Assembly: GCF_022669015.1 (NCBI RefSeq)
Contig: NZ_JAKKSL010000002.1
Coordinates: 620,001 to 684,000, forward strand
Source: Colwellia maritima
Lineage (GTDB): Bacteria; Pseudomonadota; Gammaproteobacteria; Enterobacterales; Alteromonadaceae
Direction of reading: 5' to 3'
DNA length: 64,000 nt
This document shows positions 29,451 to 38,069 of this stretch, in pieces; the stretch's first letter is position 1; every line of letters begins with the position of its first letter. Both the position numbers and the translations under genes were made by a program. Under the pieces are notes generated by a model, which was not told where the DNA came from, made no database searches, and saw only the letters and a list, made by a program, of their open reading frames with translations.

Positions 29451-29711
29451 ATGAAAAAATTAAAAAACGAAGCTGAATTATTAAAAAAAGCCCTTGTGAT
29501 TGGTGAGAAATACGCTATAAACAGAGGCTATAAGAGCTTTTCTGCAACCAATTCAGCGAAAGATAAAGTTGAAAGTTTATATCGTTTGTTAGTGAATGAT
29601 AAATTAATTCAGCCATTACCTATTGATAATGAAGATCAACCAAACATGAAGCATAAATTAGCATTATGGATTGCAAAACAATTACCATACCGCCATGCTT
29701 TACTTGGGTAG
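29451..29711 (+). CDS. Small conserved protein (possibly DUF5062)
   Basis: This is an 86-residue basic cytoplasmic protein. It begins MKKLKNEAELLKKALVIGEK, a likely helix, and continues with a segment rich in Lys and Leu (YRLLVNDKLIQPLP), ending KHKLALWIAKQLP. The composition and order resemble the DUF5062 family of gammaproteobacteria; this is from memory and not verified. It lies alone between a divergent hypothetical gene and the sortase pair. There is no clear Shine-Dalgarno sequence. Function unknown. Confidence 0.65.
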   Translation: MKKLKNEAELLKKALVIGEKYAINRGYKSFSATNSAKDKVESLYRLLVNDKLIQPLPIDNEDQPNMKHKLALWIAKQLPYRHALLG

Positions 29712-29893
29712 ATTTTATACAATAAAGTGATGGCAAAGTATTAGTGGTGACATATTAAAAGCGTAATTGAAGGAGTAATTAAATCCGCTTTGCCACAATT
29801 TATCATAAATTGCCATTAGTTTGCCATAATCTTGGCGCCCTCGAAACATAATTACTCTTCATTATATAGCTTTACTTTCTTGTAGAGCTTTAT

Positions 29894-32155
29894 ATGAAAA
29901 ACATCAACGGCTTAACTCATTGCCAACCTTCAATTCGTTATAATACACCTTGGAAAATGTTTTTCCTTGTCGTATTGATTACTTTAGTTAACCTACCAAA
30001 TAATGTCATGGCTGAAGAACAGTCAACCCAAACTATTCCCTATGAAGATATTAGTTCTGGTAGTTTGTATTTTAAAAAGGAGAGAGACTATTATGCCGCG
30101 ATAACGCAAAAAAGTGATTACCAAGTTAATGTTAATGGTCTTCTTGCTCAGGTGAATTTTACTCAAACGTTTAAAAATTCAAGTGATAGTTATGTCGAGG
30201 CGGTTTATGTATTCCCATTAATTGATGATGCTTCCGTGTCATCCATGATCATGGAAATAGGGGAACGACGAATTATTGGCAAAATCAAAGAAAAGCAACA
30301 TGCTCAACAACTCTACACCAAAGCTAAACAGCAAGGCAAGAAAGTAAGTTTAGTATCACAACAACGTCCTAATCTGTTTACGACCAAATTAGCGAATATT
30401 GCGCCGGGCGAAACGATTAAAATATCATTAACTTATATGCAATCAATAAGACTAACCGATGAAACCTTCGCTTTACGTATTCCGCTCACTTTAACGCCAA
30501 GGTATATTCCAAGGGAAAGGCATGTAGACCGTGAAAACACAGAAGAAAAAATTGCGGATACAGCTAGTCCAACCAAATTTACCACATCAGCCACTACAAA
30601 GATCAATGTTAATGGTTGGGCAATAAGCAATGCTAGAGTCCCCGATGCGAATGAAATAACCCCATACCAAACAAGGATCACTACAGGTAATCCTAATGAG
30701 CAGTTAAACCCTCAACAACGGGTTTCGCTTGTAGTTAACCTTGATGGTGGAATACCGGTTGCTAATATCACCAGTTTGTATCATTCAATCGATGAAACGC
30801 AACAATTCAATAAACGATTAATTACATTAACGGATAAAACAGCGCGTCTTGATCAAGATTTTGTTTTGCAGTGGCAACTCGCTCAGGGAAACACACCGAA
30901 AGCCGCTTTCTTTCAGCAAGTAGATAGTCAAAACGAATATCAGTACGGTTTATTAATGCTGATGCCACCAAAGGCTGTTAACGAAAAAAACATTAAAAAA
31001 GATGTTATTTATATTATTGATACGTCTGGTTCAATGGGGGGTGTTGCAATAAAACAAGCTAAACAATCTCTTAATGAAGCCCTTAATTTTTTGAACCCTT
31101 CAGACACTTTCAATATTATTGCTTTTAACACAAACACTCAGCATTTGTTTAGTGAAAGTGAAGGTGCGAATTCCTCAAATATTGATCATGCAAAGCATTG
31201 GCTTTCAACCTTAGAAGCGGGTGGTGGCACTAATATGTATCCCGCCATTGAACTCGCTTTAAAAGCACGTCAACGTGAAAGTTATTATCGACAAGTTATT
31301 TTCATCACTGATGGTAGCGTTGGCAACGAAGCGGAGCTATTAAGTTTAATTCATACAAATCTCGCAAACACACGTTTACATACTATTGGTATAGGGTCGG
31401 CTCCTAATGGATATTTCATGTCTGAAGCGGCGAAAGTAGGGCGTGGCACTTATCGCTACATTGGTAGTATTAATGAAGTTGATGAGCAAATGACACAATT
31501 ATTCAGCCAAATAAGTAAACCGTTAATGCATAATATCGAATTAGCATGGCCGATGGCTGATGTTGAAATGTTTCCAAATAAAATCCCCGACCTCTATGCA
31601 GGACAACCGTTGTTAATTAGTGCTCGGTGGTTAAAACAACAAAATCAAACGTCTATTAAAAACAAAAATAATGAGCAGACACTTAATCAATTAATCAAAA
31701 TAACAGGGCAACTAGCCGATAAACCTTGGCAAGAGAATATTGCATTGAACATTGCACCATCTGTTGTCGACAATAGCAAAGAGGAAAGCAATGGCGTTGC
31801 ACAATGGTGGGCCAAAAATAAACTTGATCATTTAATTAGATTACGCCACCGCAGTGATAGCCGAACTCAAGACGTGTTACAAACACAAATAACCGAATTA
31901 GCAATTCAGCATCAATTATTGTCACCATTTACCAGTTTTATTGCTGTTGAAGAAAAGGTAAGCCGAAAAAAAGACCAAGTATTAAAAAAACAAGCAGTAA
32001 AAAACTTAATGCCTAAGGGGTCAACACAAAGTATACCTTTAGCAAATACCGCACTGGGTATTGCGCAGTATTATTTAATTGGTTCGCTTTTAATTATCAT
32101 GGCGATGTTTATGCAGTTATTTAAAACGTTAAATAATAAAAAACAAGTGAGTTAG
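29894..32155 (+). CDS. Marine proteobacterial sortase target protein (VIT and vWA domains)
   Basis: This is a 753-residue exported surface or membrane protein. After a signal peptide ending near NVMAEE comes a VIT domain (about 50-180, with NGLLAQVNFTQTF and YVFPLIDDASV). A von Willebrand A domain follows, with the metal site DTSGS at 376-380 and FITDGSVGNE. The C-terminus has IPLANTALG at about residue 713, then one transmembrane helix and a basic tail, as expected of a sorting signal. The sortase gene starts two bases after the stop. The pair corresponds to the TIGR03788/TIGR03784 system of marine gammaproteobacteria, whose role is unknown. Confidence 0.9.
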   Translation: MKNINGLTHCQPSIRYNTPWKMFFLVVLITLVNLPNNVMAEEQSTQTIPYEDISSGSLYFKKERDYYAAITQKSDYQVNVNGLLAQVNFTQTFKNSSDSYVEAVYVFPLIDDASVSSMIMEIGERRIIGKIKEKQHAQQLYTKAKQQGKKVSLVSQQRPNLFTTKLANIAPGETIKISLTYMQSIRLTDETFALRIPLTLTPRYIPRERHVDRENTEEKIADTASPTKFTTSATTKINVNGWAISNARVPDANEITPYQTRITTGNPNEQLNPQQRVSLVVNLDGGIPVANITSLYHSIDETQQFNKRLITLTDKTARLDQDFVLQWQLAQGNTPKAAFFQQVDSQNEYQYGLLMLMPPKAVNEKNIKKDVIYIIDTSGSMGGVAIKQAKQSLNEALNFLNPSDTFNIIAFNTNTQHLFSESEGANSSNIDHAKHWLSTLEAGGGTNMYPAIELALKARQRESYYRQVIFITDGSVGNEAELLSLIHTNLANTRLHTIGIGSAPNGYFMSEAAKVGRGTYRYIGSINEVDEQMTQLFSQISKPLMHNIELAWPMADVEMFPNKIPDLYAGQPLLISARWLKQQNQTSIKNKNNEQTLNQLIKITGQLADKPWQENIALNIAPSVVDNSKEESNGVAQWWAKNKLDHLIRLRHRSDSRTQDVLQTQITELAIQHQLLSPFTSFIAVEEKVSRKKDQVLKKQAVKNLMPKGSTQSIPLANTALGIAQYYLIGSLLIIMAMFMQLFKTLNNKKQVS

Positions 32156-32156
32156 C

Positions 32157-32846
32157 ATGTTTATAAACACATTTAATGATGAATTAAGACAAAAGATAAC
32201 AAAAAAAAACCTTTTGTCTTATTTAATAGGGTTAATGCTAATTATCGCTTTTATCACCATTGCTCGGGGAAGTTACATGGTTTTGAAGGCGCATGTCGCA
32301 CAGTATTTATTAGCTCAAGCTTGGCAAACGCACTCTACTAATGATAAAAATCACATAAGCCAAAAGGATAAAGGAACAAAAGTTAAGCCTTGGTCTTGGG
32401 CTGATTTTTATCCCGTGGCTAAACTTCGCTTTGATGGTATGGATATTACCCAAATTGTCTTAAGCAATGATTCTGGTCAGGCATTAGCATTTGGCCCGGG
32501 TTTAAATCAATCGTTATCAGCCGATATTGACAGTAATAAAGAGGTTGTTGTTATTTCTGCTCACAAGGATACGCATTTTAGTATTTTAAAAGATTTAAAG
32601 CTCAAGGATCATATAACCCTAACACTTAAATCAGGATTGAAGCAGACTTTTACAGTAAATAATATGTCGGTAATTGATTTAGAAACGGAACAATTAGTTA
32701 TCACAAGGCAGAATACAATAGAGGGTAGAAAAGATGAAAAAAATCAAAATAACAAGCTCATTAAAGAGCTTGTTTTGGTAACGTGTTACCCATTTTATGG
32801 TGTAGGTAATGATACGAAGTTAAGGTATGTTGTTTATTTAACATAA
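32157..32846 (+). CDS. Class GN sortase
   Basis: This is a membrane-anchored transpeptidase of 229 residues, predicted to process the protein encoded just upstream. One N-terminal transmembrane helix lies at about residues 21-40. The catalytic triad is visible: His136 in SAHKDTHF, Cys210 in VTCYPF and Arg223 in KLRYVVYL. The gene begins two bases after the target gene's stop codon, so the two are certainly cotranscribed. In Gram-negative bacteria such sortases usually have one dedicated substrate. No other protein in the window carries the same C-terminal pattern. Confidence 0.92.
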   Translation: MFINTFNDELRQKITKKNLLSYLIGLMLIIAFITIARGSYMVLKAHVAQYLLAQAWQTHSTNDKNHISQKDKGTKVKPWSWADFYPVAKLRFDGMDITQIVLSNDSGQALAFGPGLNQSLSADIDSNKEVVVISAHKDTHFSILKDLKLKDHITLTLKSGLKQTFTVNNMSVIDLETEQLVITRQNTIEGRKDEKNQNNKLIKELVLVTCYPFYGVGNDTKLRYVVYLT

Positions 32847-32892
32847 TTATTTGATTTAAATTATTGTTTTTATGGGTAATAGTGTTAATGAT

Positions 32893-33474
32893 TTATAAAA
32901 GTGGTACGTATTCTTTAAAGTGAAGTCGACACAATGCTTGATAACGTTCGTTACCACCGACTTCAACTTGTTTTCCACCGGTTGCCGCATTACCATCGCT
33001 GTTTAAACGGATCACAAAGTTAGCTTTACGACCACAATGGCAGATGGTTTTTAACTCAACAAGTTTATCTGCCCATGCGAGTAGAGCGGCACTGCCTGTA
33101 AAAGTTTGGCCTAAAAAGTCAGTGCGAATGCCATAAGCCAAAACAGGAATATTTAACTCATCAACAATATCGGTTAGTTGTTTAACTTGAAATTTCGTTA
33201 AGAATTGGGCTTCATCAATTAAGACACAAGCAATTTCCCTTTTTTGTTTTATTTCGGTAACTTCAGCTAATAGATCCGTTTCTTTATCAAATAGTTCAGC
33301 ATCAGCATTAATGCCTAAACGAGAAGATACTTTCCCTTTTGCATACCGATCATCAATTTTAGCCGTATAAAGCACTGTGTTTAAACCACACTCATTATAA
33401 TTGTAGGACGACTGCAATAAATGCGTGGATTTTCCGGCATTCATCGAAGAATAATAAAAATAGAGTTGTGCCAT
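32893..33474 (-). CDS. tdk: Thymidine kinase
   Basis: This cytoplasmic enzyme phosphorylates thymidine with ATP in the salvage pathway. The 193 residues hold the P-loop [12 protein letters not shown] near the N-terminus, VLIDEAQFL, the lasso/substrate region and the zinc site with CHCGRKA and a further Cys-x-x-His (CRLH) near the end. It is the last gene of a minus-strand group udk-nupC-deoC-tdk, 15 bases after deoC. It faces the sortase gene. The sequence is intact and of normal length. Confidence 0.96.
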   Translation of the reverse strand: MAQLYFYYSSMNAGKSTHLLQSSYNYNECGLNTVLYTAKIDDRYAKGKVSSRLGINADAELFDKETDLLAEVTEIKQKREIACVLIDEAQFLTKFQVKQLTDIVDELNIPVLAYGIRTDFLGQTFTGSAALLAWADKLVELKTICHCGRKANFVIRLNSDGNAATGGKQVEVGGNERYQALCRLHFKEYVPLL

Positions 33475-33489
33475 AAATGCAACCTACGT

Positions 33490-34308
33490 TTAATAATTTG
33501 CTGCTGAATTAGTATCAGTGCTTTGTTCAAGTTCAAGTGTGGAAAGTAAATTTCCTAATAAACTACTCGCCCCAAATCTAAAATGCGAACTTGTGGCCCA
33601 GTTATCGCCTAAAATATTGGCGGCTAAATCTAAATAAACTTGCGCATCAACAACATCTCTAACGCCACCCGCAGCTTTAAAACCAGTGTCTACTTTAGGA
33701 TTGTTTGTTGCTTTAATGACTTCAAGCATCACTTTAGCTGCCTCTGGCGTTGCGTTTACACTGACTTTACCCGTAGACGTTTTAATAAAATCAGCACCGG
33801 CACGTATTGACAGCTCACTAGCTAATTTGATTAATTCAGGTGTTTTTAACTCGCCACTTTCTATAATAACTTTCAATATTACACCACGAGGACAGGCTTT
33901 TTTACAGGCTTCTACTAGCTCTAATCCTGTATGGTAATCGCCACAAATTAGTGCTTTATACGGAAAAACCACATCAACTTCATCAGCACCATAAGCAATA
34001 GCTGCTTTTGTTTCTGCTAGGGCAATCGCAATGTCGCCATTTCCGTGTGGAAAATTTGTTACTGTAGCAATTTTTACCTTGGGCGTACCTTGTGCAGCTA
34101 ACAGTTTTTTAGCTAAAGGGATAAAACGCGGAAAGATACAAATAGCGGCAGTGTTGCCCGCGGGTGACTTTGCTTGTTGGCAAAGTTTTTCAATATCTGC
34201 CGGGGTTTCTTGATCAGTTAAACTGGTTAAATCCATTAAGCTGATGGCTTGTATAGCAATTTCTTTTTGTGTTTTAGCTTGTGTTTTAGTTTGTGTATTA
34301 GTAGTCAT
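33490..34308 (-). CDS. deoC: Deoxyribose-phosphate aldolase
   Basis: The enzyme splits 2-deoxyribose-5-phosphate into acetaldehyde and glyceraldehyde-3-phosphate, the last step of deoxyribonucleoside breakdown. The 272-residue sequence shows the Schiff-base lysine in [10 protein letters not shown], plus [10 protein letters not shown] and [10 protein letters not shown] with the second conserved lysine. It is slightly longer than the 259 residues of E. coli DeoC because of a Thr/Gln/Lys-rich N-terminus. It follows nupC by 75 bases and precedes tdk by 15. No clear Shine-Dalgarno sequence precedes the ATG. Confidence 0.96.
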   Translation of the reverse strand: MTTNTQTKTQAKTQKEIAIQAISLMDLTSLTDQETPADIEKLCQQAKSPAGNTAAICIFPRFIPLAKKLLAAQGTPKVKIATVTNFPHGNGDIAIALAETKAAIAYGADEVDVVFPYKALICGDYHTGLELVEACKKACPRGVILKVIIESGELKTPELIKLASELSIRAGADFIKTSTGKVSVNATPEAAKVMLEVIKATNNPKVDTGFKAAGGVRDVVDAQVYLDLAANILGDNWATSSHFRFGASSLLGNLLSTLELEQSTDTNSAANY

Positions 34309-34383
34309 AAGTCAATTTTAAAAGTTGGGTTTATAATTAAGTTGAATAGTGTACTGCATTAATTTTATTCAACTGTGTTAACG

Positions 34384-35635
34384 TTAAATATGCCTAAAGA
34401 GATAAAAATAAACAAGAATCGCTGCGCTCATTAAGTTAGCAAGAGTAGCGGCAATCATTGCTTTTAATCCTAATTTTGCTATATCGGGTCTTCGGTTAGG
34501 GGCCATAGAACCAATACCACCTAATAAGATAGCAATAGAAGATAAGTTGGCAAAACCACACAAAGCAAAAGTAATAATGGCCTGAGTTGGTATACTCAAA
34601 GTGTCTTTAATTTCGACAAAGTTAACGTAAGCAAAAAATTCATTTACAACAATTTTTTGACCAATAAAGCTGCCGACTTGTAACATTTCAGCACTAGGTA
34701 CACCGATAATGAAAGCAATAGGCGCAAATAAATACCCTAATAACCATTCAATTGTAATACCTTCAAAGCCAAATAAACTAGCGGTTCCACCAACAAGCGT
34801 ATTTAATAATGCAATCAGCGCGATAAATGCCAATAACATGGCTCCAACATTTACCGCTAACTTTAAACCAGAGGCAGCACCTGAAGCGGCGGCATCTATA
34901 ACGTTAACAGGTTTTTCGCCACTATCTTCCGTAATTAAATCTTCTTGTGCTAATTTTTCGTGTTCAGTTTCAGGCAAAATAATTTTAGCCATTAGCAAAC
35001 CACCTGGTGCTGCCATGAAAGAAGCAGCAATCAAATATTTCAGGTCAATGCCTAACCAAGATAACCCGCTAGAATAGAGCCGGCAACTGAGGCTAAACCA
35101 CCTACCATGATGGCAAAGAGTTCAGATTGAGTCATATTAGCAATATAAGGACGGATAACTAACGGAGCCTCCGTTTGACCAACAAAAATATTAGCAGTTG
35201 CTGATAATGATTCTGGTTTACTCGTTTTCAGTAATTTTTGTAATCCGCCACCGATGATTTTAACTACCCATTGCATTATGCCAAGATAATATAAAACGGC
35301 GATAAGTGATGAAAAAAAGATAATGACGGGTAATACACGAACAGCGAAAACAAAGCCAACACCGTTGCCAAACATGGCGTCTGTACCTAAACCACCAAAT
35401 AAAAAAGCAATCCCCACATTTGCGCTATCAATTACCTGCTGAACGCCACCAGATATCGAGGTTAATACATCTTTACCAAACGGAATGTAAAGTACGAAAG
35501 CCCCCAAACTCACTTGCAGTATAAATGCCCACCAACGGTGCGAATATTTATCGATTTACGTTTTTTGGAAAAGCATACTGCAATAGCAAGCAGAGCTAAA
35601 ATACCTAATACACCGCGAAGTACTGTTAAATCCAT
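34384..35635 (-). CDS. nupC: NupC-type nucleoside permease (two frameshifts)
   Basis: This concentrative nucleoside transporter (CNT family) of the inner membrane imports nucleosides with a cation. The start at 35635 gives [20 protein letters not shown] missing G near 35533 interrupts it; restoring it gives [21 protein letters not shown] missing T near 35057 interrupts it again, and restoring it gives [16 protein letters not shown]. The repaired length is 417 residues. Characteristic segments are [12 protein letters not shown] and the C-terminal [17 protein letters not shown]. It sits between udk and deoC in one operon, so it supplies their substrates. Confidence 0.92.
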
Positions 35636-35694
35636 GGAAACCTCAAGTTGTTTTTGTTGATTATTATTATAATTTTATTCGTCAATTAAATGAG

Positions 35695-36339
35695 TTATTT
35701 TCTAAGTGATAATTGACGAATTTTAGCTTTTATTACTTCTATCGCCATTCTGTTTTTCCCACCACGGGTGATAACGAGATCAGCCCATGCCTTAGAAGGT
35801 TCAATAAACTGGTGATACATTGGACGCACTGTTGTTAAATATTGATTAGTAATAGACTCTAAACTACGTTCGCGCTCTTTTGTATCGCGTTTTATGCGCC
35901 TAATTAAGCAAATATCTAGGGGCGTGTCCATGTAAACTTTAATGTCAAAGCAATCCCTAAGTTCAGGGTTAGACAATAACAATATGCCCTCAACAAGAAT
36001 TATTTTAGTTGGTTTTATCGTAATTGTATCTTTGGTTCTTGTATGAGTTTTATAACAATAAACTGGGCATTGCACTTCTGTTTGCTCAATGAGTGTTTTT
36101 ATTTGGCTACTGAGTAATTCATGCTCAAAGGCTTTAGGGTGATCATAATTAGTTTTATTCCTTTCATCCATGCATAAATTTGACTGATCACGATAATAAG
36201 CATCTTCTTTGATTATAGAAATACCATCGGCTCCAAGTTCGGGTAATAGTTCTTGAAATATGGTTTCGGCAAACAGTGATTTACCTGATGCAGAAGCACC
36301 TGCAATAGCGATTACGGTGGTTTTACTTGGTTGAGTCAT
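35695..36339 (-). CDS. udk: Uridine kinase
   Basis: This cytoplasmic kinase converts uridine and cytidine to UMP and CMP. The P-loop is GASASGKSLFAE near the N-terminus, followed by EDAYYRDQ and YDHPKAFEHELL. The segment CLIRRIKRDTKERERS forms the lid. The length of 214 residues is normal. ACGGAA lies upstream of the ATG. As the first gene of the minus-strand nucleoside operon it shares a 286-base regulatory region with the divergent deoB gene. Confidence 0.95.
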   Translation of the reverse strand: MTQPSKTTVIAIAGASASGKSLFAETIFQELLPELGADGISIIKEDAYYRDQSNLCMDERNKTNYDHPKAFEHELLSSQIKTLIEQTEVQCPVYCYKTHTRTKDTITIKPTKIILVEGILLLSNPELRDCFDIKVYMDTPLDICLIRRIKRDTKERERSLESITNQYLTTVRPMYHQFIEPSKAWADLVITRGGKNRMAIEVIKAKIRQLSLRK

Positions 36340-36441
36340 TAATGATTCCGTGAGTTGTCAGTTTAGACATGAAATATTTAAATATTAACGTTGTTAATGA
36401 GCTAAATGTTGAATTAGGACATTTACTATTTTTATTGAAGC

Positions 36442-36480
36442 ATAAATTACCACAAGTTGACTAAGTGGTCATGTTTTTTA
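36442..36480 (+). repeat. Upstream copy of a 39-bp repeat in the udk-deoB control region
   Basis: This copy shares 31 of 39 bases with the copy at 36568-36606, exactly 126 bases downstream. Each holds the dyad TTGAC-N6-GTCATG followed by TTTTTTA. The spacing and the internal dyad suggest two binding sites for the same regulator. Confidence 0.7.
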
Positions 36481-36567
36481 ATTAAATAAAAATTGAATCA
36501 AGTGAGCATTTTTAAGTAAGTTTAAATACAAAAAGGTCGAAATGCCTTGCTAATTATCTTAAAACCA

Positions 36568-36606
36568 TTAAATTATCATAAGTTGACACAACCGTCATGT
36601 TTTTTA
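36568..36606 (+). repeat. Downstream copy of the 39-bp repeat, overlapping the deoB promoter
   Basis: The copy contains AGTTGACACAACCGTCATG, with the dyad TGAC-N6-GTCA covering the -35 box and spacer of the deoB promoter. A protein bound here would block transcription. Confidence 0.7.
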
Positions 36607-36610
36607 TAAA
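36583..36610 (+). promoter_or_regulatory. Predicted deoB promoter
   Basis: TTGACA (36583-36588) is a perfect -35 box and TATAAA (36605-36610) a good -10 box, with a 16-base spacer. It ends 15 bases before the deoB ATG. Confidence 0.65.
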
Positions 36611-36625
36611 AGGTATCTATTCACA

Positions 36626-37902
36626 ATGACAAGAGCGATAATTTTAGTCCTTGATAGTTTTGGTGTTGGTTATTCAAATGACGCCTCTAACTTCGGAGAC
36701 GTTGGTGCAAATACTTTTATCAATATTGCTAAACACTATTTCAAAGAAAATAATAAAGTTATTCAATTACCTAATCTTGGTTCATTAGGTTTACATGCAC
36801 TAAGTAAACAAGCGAGTAGTGATACTATATGGCAAGAATATAGGCAGTCGTTATTAAATGCGAACATTGATATTAATAAATTTTATGTCAAACCTACAAA
36901 AGGTGCTTATGGATATATGGATGAAATAAGTACAGGAAAAGATACGCCCAGTGGTCACTGGGAAATGGCGGTGTGCCTGTACTTTTTGATTGGACCTATT
37001 TTTCTAATAAGCAACATTCGTTTTCTGACGAACTGATTTCAGCGATCAATAAGAAAACAGGCCTTGATGGAATATTGGCTAATTGTCATGCTTCAGGAAC
37101 CGATATTATTAACCGTTTAGGATCTGAACACATCAAAACAGGTTTACCTATATGTTATACCTCTGCTGATAGTGTGTTCCAAGTTGCGGCACATGAAGAA
37201 TATTTTGGTTTAGATAATTTGTATCAATACTGCGAACAAGTACGTGAATTATTAACCGATAGTGATCTAAATATTGGTCGTGTCATTGCTAGACCCTTTG
37301 TAGGTGAAGTACTTCCTAGTGGAGAAAACACCTTTGAACGTACGGGCAATCGACGTGACTATTCTGTTTTACCCCCTGCAACCACAGTATTGGAAAAAAT
37401 AACAAAAGCAGGCGGGCAGGTGATCAGTGTTGGCAAAATAGCAGATATTTTTGCACACCAAGGTATTACCCAAAAAACCAAAGCTACCGGTATTGACGCA
37501 TTAGTTGATGCCACTATAGATCATATAAAAACAGCACAAGACAACACGCTTATTTTTACCAATTTAGTGAATTTTGATCAAGATTTTGGTCATCGTCGAG
37601 ATGCTATTGGTTATGCGCAAGCATTAGAAAGTTTCGATAAACGATTACCTGAAATATACGCACAAATGAATGACAATGATATTTTATTGTTAACTGCAGA
37701 TCATGGTTGTGATCCAACCTGGTCAGGTAGTGATCACACGCGTGAATTTGTACCCTTGTTAGCGTATCACCATCAAATACAATCAGTAGACCTAGGTCAA
37801 AGAACAACCTTTGCCGATTTAGGCCAAACATTAGCTGAACTATTTAATGTAAATGACATGCTCTATGGTAAAAGCTTTCTGTCTGACTTATTTAATAAAT
37901 AA
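36626..37902 (+). CDS. deoB: Phosphopentomutase (one frameshift)
   Basis: The enzyme interconverts ribose- or deoxyribose-1-phosphate and the 5-phosphates, linking nucleoside phosphorylases to DeoC. It belongs to the alkaline-phosphatase-like metalloenzymes. The metal-site residues are seen in [28 protein letters not shown] and [19 protein letters not shown] missing G near 36971 breaks it; restoring it reads [15 protein letters not shown]. The repaired protein has 425 residues. It is divergent from udk and controlled from the repeat-containing region upstream. A 15-bp-arm hairpin follows its stop codon. Confidence 0.95.
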
Positions 37903-37913
37903 GAAGATAGTAA

Positions 37914-37949
37914 ACATTGTTATGACACATTCTTGTGTCATAACAATGT
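37914..37949. other. Perfect 15-bp-arm hairpin after deoB
   Basis: ACATTGTTATGACAC and GTGTCATAACAATGT are exact reverse complements around ATTCTT. There is no T tract on either side. It may act as a processing or termination hairpin of deoB or as an operator for the TonB receptor gene 120 bases downstream. Confidence 0.6.
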
Positions 37950-38069
37950 AGTACAAGAAAAATAAAACAAGATAATGTAGAACATAAAATTGCGGTATAA
38001 GCAATAAAACCAAAAAATAACTAGCACAAAATAATAAAAGATCAATAAATATTACTTGGGAGTAAACCA

